NCBI GenBank assembly: GCA_016234925.1
Contig: JACRNI010000028.1
Coordinates: forward strand, 1 to 35,481
Source of the DNA: Deltaproteobacteria bacterium
GTDB taxonomy: Bacteria > Desulfobacterota > GWC2-55-46 > UBA9637 > GWC2-42-11
Direction of reading: 5' to 3'
Length of the DNA stretch: 35,481 nt
Shown here: positions 1-6,954 of the stretch, one piece after another
Layout: each line of letters opens with the position of its first letter
Numbering within the stretch: position 1 is the first letter of the stretch
The notes under the pieces: model-generated
Seen by the model: the letters and a program-made list of their open reading frames with translations, nothing else
The model's database searches: none
What the model was told of the DNA's origin: nothing
Translations under genes and position numbers: made by a program

Positions 1-812
1 ACATTTGTATAACCAATAAACTTTGCAACCCTTACTGCTGCATCGCCCATTGCATTTCTTAATTTTTCATCAAGCACAGGCGAAGGAGATTCCTCAAGTA
101 TCTTCTGATGCCTTCTCTGGATTGAACAATCTCTTTCGCCCAAATGGATTATATTGCCGTATTTATCCGCCATAACCTGTATTTCAACATGCCTTGGCGA
201 TTCACAGTATTTCTCAATGTAAACGCTGCCGTCGCCGAATGCAGCAAGCGCCTCGCTGTGCGCTGTATGAAACGCATTTCCAATGCTTGCCTGAGTATGA
301 ACAAGTTTCATGCCTCTGCCGCCGCCGCCCGCAGCGGCCTTGATAATAACAGGGAAACCTATTTTCTTTGCTATTTCAACTGCATCTTTTTCATCCTTTA
401 CACCTGTCTTGCTCCACGCTAAAACCGGTATCCGCGCCTTTTCCATCTGCGTCTTGGCAACAATCTTATTGCCCATGAGACGCATTGCATTTGATGTAGG
501 GCCTATAAACTTTATGCCGCACTTCTCACATACCTCTGCAAACTCGGCGTTTTCCGCAAGAAATCCGTAGCCCGGATGAATCGCTTCTGCGTCTGCAACC
601 TCAGCCGCGCTTAATATGGAAGATATGTTAAGATAACTATCTTTGCTCTTTGCCGGCCCAATGCAGATTGCCTCGTCAGCAAGATTTACATGGAGTGCAT
701 TTTCATCTGCTGTAGAATACACCGCAACAGTTGCTATGCCCAATTCCTTGCAAGCCCTTATAATCCGCACCGCTATCTCGCCGCGGTTTGCTATGAGTAT
801 TTTGTGAAACAT
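1..812 (-). CDS. accC: Biotin carboxylase subunit of acetyl-CoA carboxylase, N-terminal part (cut by window edge)
   Basis: The ORF track omits this gene because it runs off the left edge, but the minus strand from the ATG at 812 is open to position 1 (about 270 codons of a usual ~450). The product begins [20 protein letters not shown], the classic start of biotin carboxylase. It continues through the biotin-carboxylase N-terminal domain ([10 protein letters not shown]) into the ATP-grasp region with the glycine-rich ATP loop ([12 protein letters not shown]). It carboxylates biotin carried by AccB, using ATP and bicarbonate, in the first committed step of fatty-acid synthesis. It follows accB on the same strand; an 84-base gap holding a palindromic repeat (824-893) separates them. 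No good Shine-Dalgarno sequence is visible before the ATG, so translation may depend on repeat-derived leader sequence. The call is firm; only the C-terminal part is unseen. Confidence 0.95.
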   Translation of the reverse strand, partial: MFHKILIANRGEIAVRIIRACKELGIATVAVYSTADENALHVNLADEAICIGPAKSKDSYLNISSILSAAEVADAEAIHPGYGFLAENAEFAEVCEKCGIKFIGPTSNAMRLMGNKIVAKTQMEKARIPVLAWSKTGVKDEKDAVEIAKKIGFPVIIKAAAGGGGRGMKLVHTQASIGNAFHTAHSEALAAFGDGSVYIEKYCESPRHVEIQVMADKYGNIIHLGERDCSIQRRHQKILEESPSPVLDEKLRNAMGDAAVRVAKFIGYTN

Positions 813-823
813 AAAATTAAATA

Positions 824-893
824 CAGGGGTTAGGGATTAGCAGTTAGGGGTTAGTAAAAAAACTAACCTCTAATCTCTAACCCCTAATCCCTG
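824..893. repeat. TTAGGG-type palindromic intergenic repeat (family R1)
   Basis: Near-perfect inverted repeat: arms reading caggggttagggattag and ctaacccctaatccctg meet at a run of A's. It lies between accB and accC. A second copy of the same family lies at 35398-35460, at the other end of the window, where it sits inside another repeat. Transcribed, it would form a long hairpin within the accBC mRNA. Confidence 0.85.
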
Positions 894-896
894 CCC

Positions 897-1367
897 TTAT
901 GCTGCTTCTATAACAAAAAGCGCTTCGCCGTATTCAACAGGCTGTCCGTTCTCAACCATTATTGAAACGATTTTGCCGCCGTATTCGGATTCAATCTCGT
1001 TCATTAACTTCATCGCCTCTATGATGCACAAAGCCTGCCCTTTTTTAACAGCGCTCCCCACTTCAACAAACGGCGGCGCATCAGGCGACGGAGAGCGATA
1101 AAATGTCCCGACCATTGGCGATGTAATTGTTTTAAGATTATCGTTTTTTACAATTGCCTCTTTTTCAACCTGTTTTTCCGCCTCTGCTGTTTTCTGCGAT
1201 AGCATAGGCGCAGGACTGGCAATGCCCTGCTGTAAAATGTTTTCAGGCTGCTGCAATGCTGTTCCTCTTTTTATCCGCACCTTGCCATTTGGCCCTTCAA
1301 TATCAATCTCTACTATATCAGTGCCTTTAATAAACTTAAAAATATCTTTTATTTCTTTTAAATCCAT
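897..1367 (-). CDS. accB: Biotin carboxyl carrier protein of acetyl-CoA carboxylase
   Basis: This 156-residue protein has the usual length and layout of AccB: an N-terminal helical segment ([13 protein letters not shown]), a variable Ala/Pro/Glu-rich linker (about residues 45-75), and a C-terminal biotinyl domain (about 78-156). The biotinylation motif [11 protein letters not shown] contains the lysine that carries biotin. [20 protein letters not shown] is the typical start of the lipoyl/biotinyl fold. A strong ribosome site (GGAGGT) lies six bases before the ATG at 1367. AccB carries the carboxybiotin group between biotin carboxylase and carboxyltransferase. It precedes accC on the same strand, as in most bacteria. 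Confidence 0.97.
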   Translation of the reverse strand: MDLKEIKDIFKFIKGTDIVEIDIEGPNGKVRIKRGTALQQPENILQQGIASPAPMLSQKTAEAEKQVEKEAIVKNDNLKTITSPMVGTFYRSPSPDAPPFVEVGSAVKKGQALCIIEAMKLMNEIESEYGGKIVSIMVENGQPVEYGEALFVIEAA

Positions 1368-1382
1368 ATGACCTCCATTTTT

Positions 1383-1445
1383 CAGTGTCAGTGACAGTTA
1401 TTAGTGTCAGTATTTGCTGACACTGACACTAAACACTGAACACTG
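1383..1445. repeat. Palindromic GTGTCAG repeat between pepP and accB
   Basis: An inverted repeat built from CAGTGTCAGTGACAG-like and CTGACACTGACACT-like arms fills almost the whole 81-base gap between the M24 peptidase and accB. It would form a hairpin in the polycistronic transcript. No second copy of exactly this family was noticed in the window. Confidence 0.75.
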
Positions 1446-1448
1446 CTT

Positions 1449-2525
1449 TTACAATACCGTCATCTCCTTTGAAACCCTTGTTAAAACCTCGCATCCACTT
1501 TTTGTAACCCTCACCATGTCTTCTATCCTGACACCGCCCCATTCCGGCATGTATATCCCCGGTTCTATTGTAAATACCATATTTTCTTCAAGCATGGTAT
1601 TGTCAAATTTTGAGATTTTAGGCATCTCATGCACAAGAAGTCCTATGCCGTGTCCTGTTCCGTGGCCAAAATATTTCCCATATCCTGCCTTTTTTATAAT
1701 CCCTCTCGCAGCAGCATCTATAGACGAAGCCTTTACACCGGGCATTACTGCATCTATTGCCGCATCATGCGCATCCTTGACAATATCATATATCTCCTTC
1801 TGTTTTCTTGTGGGACTGCCTGTAAAAAATGTGCATGTTTCATCAGAATTATATCCTTTATATACCGCGCCTGAATCAACAACAACCGCTTCCCCCTTTT
1901 TTATTTTCTTTGTTGATGCCCTGCCATGAGGAAGCGCCGCACTTTTTCCAGATGCGACTATTATATCAAATGACGGCTTTTCAGCGCCTCTTTTTCTCAT
2001 GCCAAATTCCATTGCAATTGCAACATCTCTTTCAACTGCCCCGTCTCTTATATGCCGCTTTGCAATATCAAAACCCTTTGCCCCAATCTTTGCAGCCTGT
2101 CTTATTATCTCAATCTCCGCGGCATCCTTTTTTATCCTTATGGCATTCAACTTTTCAGTTAAAGAAAAAATCCTCCTGTTGGCAAGAAAATTCTTTAATT
2201 TTTTATAATAGTCATAATTTATATTATTGCCTTCAAAACCTATATCCTTTGCCTTTATTTTTTTTAAAAGAGAAACAACCTCATCTATCTGCTTTTTATA
2301 TTCAATAATTTTAAAGCCCTCAACTTCATCATGCGCCTGAGTAATATATCTGGAATCTGTTAGAAAAAAAACTTTATTCTGCGCTGCAATAACAACTGCG
2401 CTGCTGCCTGTAAAACCTGAAATATAGCGGATATTTTCAAAACTGGTGATTAGCGCCGCATCAATCTTCCACTCAAGAAGATTGTACTGAAGCCTTTTTA
2501 ACCGTGCGTCTCTGTTAGAACTCAT
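1449..2525 (-). CDS. pepP: M24-family metallopeptidase (Xaa-Pro aminopeptidase/dipeptidase)
   Basis: A 358-residue protein with a creatinase-type N-terminal domain (about 1-130, ITSFENIRYISGFTGS) and a pita-bread catalytic domain. All five metal ligands of the family are visible in order: the two aspartates in VVVDSGAVYKGYNSDETC, the histidine in GHGTGHGIGLLVHE, the glutamate in FTIEPGIY and the glutamate in GVRIEDMV. It should remove N-terminal residues preceding proline from peptides, with two divalent metals, in the cytoplasm. The start overlaps the end of the upstream roadblock gene by 11 bases, implying translational coupling. An M24 peptidase next to accBC is a familiar arrangement in Gram-negative genomes. 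PepP versus PepQ substrate class cannot be settled from sequence. Confidence 0.9.
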   Translation of the reverse strand: MSSNRDARLKRLQYNLLEWKIDAALITSFENIRYISGFTGSSAVVIAAQNKVFFLTDSRYITQAHDEVEGFKIIEYKKQIDEVVSLLKKIKAKDIGFEGNNINYDYYKKLKNFLANRRIFSLTEKLNAIRIKKDAAEIEIIRQAAKIGAKGFDIAKRHIRDGAVERDVAIAMEFGMRKRGAEKPSFDIIVASGKSAALPHGRASTKKIKKGEAVVVDSGAVYKGYNSDETCTFFTGSPTRKQKEIYDIVKDAHDAAIDAVMPGVKASSIDAAARGIIKKAGYGKYFGHGTGHGIGLLVHEMPKISKFDNTMLEENMVFTIEPGIYMPEWGGVRIEDMVRVTKSGCEVLTRVSKEMTVL

Positions 2526-2874
2526 CTGCTATCATAAGAGCGGTTTTTTTTAAAACAAATCTTGCCTTGCCATGAATTTCCCCATTTTTAACAATCAGCA
2601 CCATAAAATATCTTTCATTGATTAGCCTCATAAAAACCATAGAATCTCTGGCAGATATTGCAACCTCATCAATATCGCCGGTGTTTAAAACTTCGGTTAT
2701 ATTTTTTATCTCTTCAATAATCTTGTTGTAAAGAACAGCGAGAGATTCCGTATCATAAAACCTGTCTTGCCTCATATAGTGGGCTACAGCAATGCCGTCC
2801 CTGCCAATGATTGCCCCTGCCAATCCGCCGTCAATGCTGTTGACCATTCCTTTTAACACGTCTCCAAATCTCAT
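2515..2874 (-). CDS. Roadblock/LC7-domain protein (MglB-like)
   Basis: A 119-residue single-domain protein with the roadblock/LC7 signature: an N-terminal helix, then GGLAGAIIGRDGIAVAHY, a long central helix (YNKIIEEIKNITEVLN) and the strand pair MVFMRLINERYFMVLIVKNG. Roadblock proteins in bacteria often act as partners or activating proteins of small Ras-like GTPases (MglA/MglB polarity module) and can control type IV pilus polarity. No GTPase gene is adjacent here, so the partner is unknown. The start codon overlaps the stop of the upstream TPR gene (TAATG), and its 3' end overlaps the peptidase gene, so the three are probably co-translated. Confidence 0.75.
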   Translation of the reverse strand: MRFGDVLKGMVNSIDGGLAGAIIGRDGIAVAHYMRQDRFYDTESLAVLYNKIIEEIKNITEVLNTGDIDEVAISARDSMVFMRLINERYFMVLIVKNGEIHGKARFVLKKTALMIADEF

Positions 2875-3611
2875 TACCTGCCTCCTCTTTTAAACTTACT
2901 CGCCCAATCTGCCAACTGTTTTACCCTTTCGTCATCTTTTGCGTCTTTTTTTTCATCTTTTTTCTCTGGCAATGGTTTTTTATGCAGACCTGCCTGTGCT
3001 ACGGCAGACAGGGATTTTAGTCTATTTATACTTTGTTTCACAACTTCATTTTTTGCATCTCCTTTTAAAATCTCCTCGTAAATCTTTAAAGCCTCATCAA
3101 TATGCCCCTGTTTCTCAAGGAGTTCTGCCATTGTAACAGTATAAATAACTTCATCCTTAAATGGCGGTGGTTCGTGTGCCGCAGGCTGCAGATTTTGACT
3201 TTCAACCCCCGCATCTTGCCCCGCCTCTTGACCTTCGGATGCCTTTAAAACATCCGCTCTCAACTCTTGACTGTTTTTTTCTTCACCTGTCTTGTCATTT
3301 ATCTCTTTTAAAATCCTTGCTGCAAGTATGTTGTCAGGTGAAATCTTTACAACCTCTTCAAATTCCTTTTTAGCCTCCTGCAGCATGCCTTTGTCATAAT
3401 ATATCCTTCCAAGCGCAACCTTGCCGCTCATATGATTTGGATGTTTTTGCAAGCCTTCTACGCATATTGTCAACGCCTCATCCAAAAAACCTCCGCGTCT
3501 AAGAGACTCTGCCAGAGGCGCAAACACAGAAGATGAGGGTGCCCGCTCAAGCATAGCCCTGTAACGTTCTATATCCTGCTCAATACTATGACCTTCGTCT
3601 TCTTGCGCCAT
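2874..3611 (-). CDS. Tetratricopeptide-repeat protein
   Basis: A 245-residue cytoplasmic-looking protein without a signal peptide. TPR units are visible at about residues 25-110 (LAESLRRGGFLDEALTICVE, ALGRIYYDKGMLQEAKKEFEE) and another at about 155-195 (MAELLEKQGHIDEALKIYEE), separated by a Gln/Glu-rich linker. The C-terminus is charged (KKDEKKDAKDDE). TPR proteins are scaffolds for protein-protein contacts. The TAATG junction with the roadblock gene suggests the two products work together. No catalytic domain is visible. The ATG at 3611 is the first after the repeat at 3649-3770; no strong ribosome site is seen. Confidence 0.8.
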   Translation of the reverse strand: MAQEDEGHSIEQDIERYRAMLERAPSSSVFAPLAESLRRGGFLDEALTICVEGLQKHPNHMSGKVALGRIYYDKGMLQEAKKEFEEVVKISPDNILAARILKEINDKTGEEKNSQELRADVLKASEGQEAGQDAGVESQNLQPAAHEPPPFKDEVIYTVTMAELLEKQGHIDEALKIYEEILKGDAKNEVVKQSINRLKSLSAVAQAGLHKKPLPEKKDEKKDAKDDERVKQLADWASKFKRGGR

Positions 3612-3648
3612 CTTTTAAAACCCCTTTAACCAATTGCTAAAAGTTTAA

Positions 3649-3770
3649 ACAGAGCGTCATAACTTTGCATACCTGCGTTGCTCCTCGGTTCATCGTTGCG
3701 GCGTATGCTAAAAATACGCCTCACTCTTCACCTTCGTCGCGCCTTGGTCTGCTTTGTTCTGACGCTCTGT
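3649..3770. repeat. 122-bp inverted-repeat element, family R2 (copy A)
   Basis: Begins ACAGAGCGTCATAAC and ends with the complementary GTTCTGACGCTCTGT, about 15-bp imperfect terminal inverted repeats. An internal GGCGTAT/ATACGCC palindrome forms a second hairpin. Copies B (18079-18198, opposite orientation), C (23112-23233) and a disrupted copy D (35371 to window end) have the same layout. It has no coding capacity, so it looks like a MITE or a large REP-type sequence. It fills the gap between aroB and the TPR gene. Confidence 0.9.
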
Positions 3771-3806
3771 ATGCGGCTTTATTTATGTCGTTGTGTATAG
3801 ACTTAA

Positions 3807-4886
3807 TTAAAGAATATCCCGAAACAAGTCAAGCGGAAAACCATCAAGACCAACTTCATGAAACATAACATCGCCGATATTTTTAACCAATACAAACCGC
3901 AGATTTGCGCCTGCTGCTTTTTTATCCGTCTCCATTGCCTTAATAAATCTATCAGGCTCTATTTGCGGAGGGGTTATGGGGAGTCCAAACATCTCAACAA
4001 TATTTTTTATGCGCTGATATGTATCATGGCTGCAAACACCCATCTTATAAGAAAGCCCTGCTGCCATGACCATGCCGATTGCGACTGCCTCGCCGTGTTT
4101 AAATTCTTTATAATCTGTCAAGGACTCTATTGCATGTCCAAATGTATGTCCAAAATTTAATATAGCCCTCAAGCCTTTTTCTCTTTCATCCTTTTCAACT
4201 ATCTCTGTCTTTATCTCGCATGACCTCTTAATCGCATAATCTACGCTGCTTCCGAGTTTTAAAATATCCTGATGATTTTTTTCAAGAAATGAAAATAGAT
4301 TGGCATCTTTTATAATCCCATATTTTATAACCTCTGCCAATCCTGTTCTAATCTCCCGCTGCGCAAGGGTTTTCAAAACATCGCTGTCTATTAAAACAAG
4401 TCTTGGCTGATAAAATGCACCTATCAGGTTCTTGCCTTTTGGATGATTCACGCCTGTCTTTCCGCCGACAGAACTATCCACCTGTGAAAGAAGTGTCGTT
4501 GGAATTTGAACAAATGGAACACCCCTTAAATATGTTGCAGCAGCAAAACCTGCTATGTCACCGACAACTCCGCCGCCTAATGCAATAATCGGCGATGAAC
4601 GTTCCATTCTGTTTAGGATAAGATTATTATAGATATTAGAAACAGTCTCCAGATTTTTATATTCTTCGCCGTCTGGAATCTCAATAACGGTCGGCAGAAA
4701 ACCATTATTTTTTAGACTTGATATAACCCTCGCGCCGTGCAATCCATTAACAAGAGGGTTTGTTATAATGCCAACCTTGTCTTTAAAACCTGCCTTAAAC
4801 ATCAAGTTCCCAATATCTTCCAGACCTCCACTTAAAAAATAGATTGGATAACTTCTTTCGCCAAGATTTACAGTTATTGAGCCCAT
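3807..4886 (-). CDS. aroB: 3-dehydroquinate synthase
   Basis: A 359-residue protein of typical AroB length. The NAD-binding and active-site block GGGVVGDIAGFAAATYLRG and the following IPTTLLSQVDSSVGGKTGVN are diagnostic. The zinc-binding segments (AEVIKYGII, LNFGHTFGHAIE) are intact. It converts 3-deoxy-D-arabino-heptulosonate 7-phosphate to 3-dehydroquinate, the second step of the shikimate pathway. The start overlaps aroK by 13 bases, so the two are translationally coupled. The downstream gene on the same strand begins after the R2 repeat. Confidence 0.97.
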   Translation of the reverse strand: MGSITVNLGERSYPIYFLSGGLEDIGNLMFKAGFKDKVGIITNPLVNGLHGARVISSLKNNGFLPTVIEIPDGEEYKNLETVSNIYNNLILNRMERSSPIIALGGGVVGDIAGFAAATYLRGVPFVQIPTTLLSQVDSSVGGKTGVNHPKGKNLIGAFYQPRLVLIDSDVLKTLAQREIRTGLAEVIKYGIIKDANLFSFLEKNHQDILKLGSSVDYAIKRSCEIKTEIVEKDEREKGLRAILNFGHTFGHAIESLTDYKEFKHGEAVAIGMVMAAGLSYKMGVCSHDTYQRIKNIVEMFGLPITPPQIEPDRFIKAMETDKKAAGANLRFVLVKNIGDVMFHEVGLDGFPLDLFRDIL

Positions 4887-5392
4887 AAAATTTGAATTAT
4901 CTTTGTCTTTATCTCAGCCGCAACTTCATTTACTGTCTTGTTCGTTGTATCTACGCATAAATCAGCCTTTGCATAAAACGGCTTTCTGTATTCAAGTATT
5001 TTCTCTATAGCATCTTTTCTGTCAGGCTGGTTTAATAAAGGCCTTTCTTTGCCTGTGCCAATCCTTAAAAGTATTGTATCAACTGAAGAAGTCAAGCATA
5101 CGATTATACCTGATTCCTTCAGCGCTACAAAATTTTCTTCATCAATTATTGCGCCGCCGCCTGTCGCTATAACTCGGTTACCTTTTAAAACAACTTCTTT
5201 TATAACCTTCTTCTCAACTGCCCTGAAACTCGCCTCGCCGTATCTGTCAAATATAAGCGGGATTTTTAACCCAACCTCTTTTTCTATTAAATCATCTGTA
5301 TCAATAAATTCTCGGTTCAATTCCCTTGCAAGCCGTCTTCCAACAGATGACTTGCCTGTGCCCATAAAGCCTGTAAGGATAATATTCTTCAC
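4874..5392 (-). CDS. aroK: Shikimate kinase
   Basis: A 172-residue P-loop kinase. Walker A is GFMGTGKSSVGRRLA near the N-terminus; the shikimate-binding DTDDLIE and the GGGAII motif follow at about residues 32 and 79, and the lid arginines are in RPLLNQ and YRKPFY. It phosphorylates shikimate at the 3-hydroxyl. The start is a GTG at 5392 with no obvious ribosome site; the upstream 150 bases are a dispersed palindromic repeat that may have replaced the original leader. It overlaps aroB downstream and lies after aroC in the direction of transcription. Confidence 0.96.
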   Translation of the reverse strand: MKNIILTGFMGTGKSSVGRRLARELNREFIDTDDLIEKEVGLKIPLIFDRYGEASFRAVEKKVIKEVVLKGNRVIATGGGAIIDEENFVALKESGIIVCLTSSVDTILLRIGTGKERPLLNQPDRKDAIEKILEYRKPFYAKADLCVDTTNKTVNEVAAEIKTKIIQILWAQ

Positions 5393-5400
5393 CTGAAAAT

Positions 5401-5555
5401 AGAAATCCCAATCTCAAATTCCAATAACCAAATCCCAAATTACAAATAAATTCCAATGTCCAAAATCCCAAATTCCAAATGGCATTATATCATTTTTGGT
5501 GCTTGGTTATTGTTTATTGTTTGATTATTGGTGCTTGGTTATTGGAATTTTCATC
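5401..5555. repeat. CCAATAACCAAAT-type palindromic repeat (family R3) between aroC and aroK
   Basis: Low-complexity arms built of AAATTCCAATAACCAA units on the left and TTGGTTATTGGAATTT on the right. A 16-base perfect inverted match pairs 5416-5431 with 5535-5550. A related copy lies at 12838-12975 before pilM, and a short fragment sits in frame inside aroC (6275-6305). It fills the whole aroC-aroK gap. Confidence 0.85.
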
Positions 5556-5568
5556 CTCATTCACGTTA

Positions 5569-6819
5569 TCAAAAATCTTTAACATATTTAAGGTAACCTT
5601 GATAATTTCTCTTTGTCTCTTTAACAGAATCGCCGCCAAACTTTTCTAAAAATACATTTGCTATCTCAAACGCTGTTACTGCCTCGCCGATTACAGACGC
5701 AGCAGGCACAGCGCATATATCAGACCTTTCTATGCTTGCCTTAAACGGCTTTTTTGTTTCCATATCAACTGACCTTAGCGGTTTATAAAGCGTTGGTATC
5801 GGCTTCATCGCAGCCCTTAAAATAATAGGCTCGCCATTACTCATCCCGCCCTCTATGCCGCCAGCGTTGTTGGTCTTTCTAAAAAATCTAGGCTCAACAG
5901 GCCATATCTCTCCTGACCCCTTGACCCCCCACCCATCCTTCGGATGGGTACCCGCCCTTGACCCCTTTTTATAAAATATCTCATCATGCGCCTCTGAACC
6001 AAACCTTTTGGCATTTTCAAAACCAATTCCAACCTCAACTCCTTTAATCGCCTGAATACTCATGAGCCCTATAGCAAGCCTTGCGTCGAGTTTCCTGTCC
6101 CACTGCACATGACTTCCAAGTCCCGGCGGAACGCCTGTAGCAGCAACCTCAAAGATACCGCCGACACTATCGCCATTCTTTTTTGCGCTATCTATAGCCT
6201 TCCTCATTTTCTCTGAAACCTTTTTATCAGGACACCTGACATCAGATTCTTCCGCCCTTAAAAAGATTTCTTCCAAATTTGAAATTTGGAATTTGGAATT
6301 TGGAATTATCTTTGCCCCTCCTATTTCTGTCACCCAACTCATAACCTTTATCCCAAACTCTTCCAAAAATCTTTTGCAAACAGCGCCGACTGCAACCCTT
6401 GCCGCAGTCTCCCTTGCGCTTGAACGTTCAAGTATATTTCTAATATCCCTATGGTCATATTTTAAAGCGCCTGCCAAATCAGCATGACCGGGTCTCGGTT
6501 TTGTCACTTCTTCTCCCATTGCCCATTGCCCATTGCCCATTGCCACTATATTCATAATCTCTTCCCAATTCTTCCAATCTTTATTTTTTATATTCATTGC
6601 AATGGGAGAGCCAATGGTTTCGCCAAATCTTACGCCAGATGTAATTTCAACGGAATCTTTCTCTATTGCCATCCTGCCGCCGCGTCCGTAGCCAACCTGC
6701 CTTCTGGCAAGTTCCTTGTTTATAAATCCCTCTGTAATTGAAAGATCTGCAATCATCCCCTCAAGGATTGCGGTTAAACACCTGCCATGAGACTCGCCTG
6801 CTGTTAAGTATCTTAACAT
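5569..6819 (-). CDS. aroC: Chorismate synthase
   Basis: A 416-residue protein with the AroC signatures: N-terminal [56 protein letters not shown] and the C-terminal [13 protein letters not shown]. It makes chorismate from EPSP using reduced FMN. Two stretches look like dispersed-repeat DNA read through in frame: a Met/Gly/Trp-rich stretch before TKPRPGHAD (from CCCATTG tandem repeats) and [11 protein letters not shown] (from the AAATTCCAA family). Both fall in variable surface loops, so the enzyme should remain active. The ATG at 6819 has a good ribosome site (AGAGGTGA). A terminator upstream separates it from pilQ, so it probably has its own promoter in the 6821-6895 gap. Confidence 0.96.
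   Translation of the reverse strand: MLRYLTAGESHGRCLTAILEGMIADLSITEGFINKELARRQVGYGRGGRMAIEKDSVEITSGVRFGETIGSPIAMNIKNKDWKNWEEIMNIVAMGNGQWAMGEEVTKPRPGHADLAGALKYDHRDIRNILERSSARETAARVAVGAVCKRFLEEFGIKVMSWVTEIGGAKIIPNSKFQISNLEEIFLRAEESDVRCPDKKVSEKMRKAIDSAKKNGDSVGGIFEVAATGVPPGLGSHVQWDRKLDARLAIGLMSIQAIKGVEVGIGFENAKRFGSEAHDEIFYKKGSRAGTHPKDGWGVKGSGEIWPVEPRFFRKTNNAGGIEGGMSNGEPIILRAAMKPIPTLYKPLRSVDMETKKPFKASIERSDICAVPAASVIGEAVTAFEIANVFLEKFGGDSVKETKRNYQGYLKYVKDF
6275..6305. repeat. In-frame fragment of the AAATTCCAA repeat inside aroC
   Basis: TTCCAAATTTGAAATTTGGAATTTGGAATTT-like sequence, the same vocabulary as the intergenic family R3, is read through as [10 protein letters not shown] on the minus strand within aroC. 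Confidence 0.7.
6515..6542. repeat. CCCATTG heptamer tandem repeat (4 units) inside aroC
   Basis: Four perfect tandem copies of the heptamer CCCATTG. On the coding strand they encode part of the Met/Gly/Gln/Trp-rich insert just upstream of the RPGHAD motif. Seven-base units in a coding sequence could cause frameshifts on copy-number change. Confidence 0.85.
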
Positions 6820-6835
6820 AAATCACCTCTTCTAT

Positions 6836-6887
6836 GCGGGTTCAATGAATTGAACCCCTACGTAGTGGCTTGATTTATCAAGCCCGA
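6836..6887. repeat. Paired-palindrome intergenic repeat (family R4) upstream of aroC
   Basis: Two short palindromes back to back: GGGTTCAATGAATTGAACCC and GGCTTGATTTATCAAGCC, joined by CCTACGTAG. The architecture is like the sequence at 10502-10551, though bases differ. It sits between the pilQ terminator and aroC. Confidence 0.75.
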
Positions 6888-6888
6888 T

Positions 6889-6920
6889 TAAAAAAAATGC
6901 ACCTGCTTTAGAGGTGCATT
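6889..6920 (-). terminator. Intrinsic terminator of the pil operon
   Basis: On the minus strand a 9-bp perfect stem (AATGCACCT/AGGTGCATT, 7-base loop) is followed directly by a run of T's. It lies about 35 bases past the pilQ stop codon. It marks the end of pilMNOPQ transcription and makes aroC the first gene of the next unit. Confidence 0.85.
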
Positions 6921-6954
6921 TTTCAAAACCCGTATGCATTTTTAGCAGTCTCTC

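Noticed and set aside
1829-2308. 159-residue plus-strand ORF
   Set aside because: Shadow of pepP; composition is that of a reversed coding frame.
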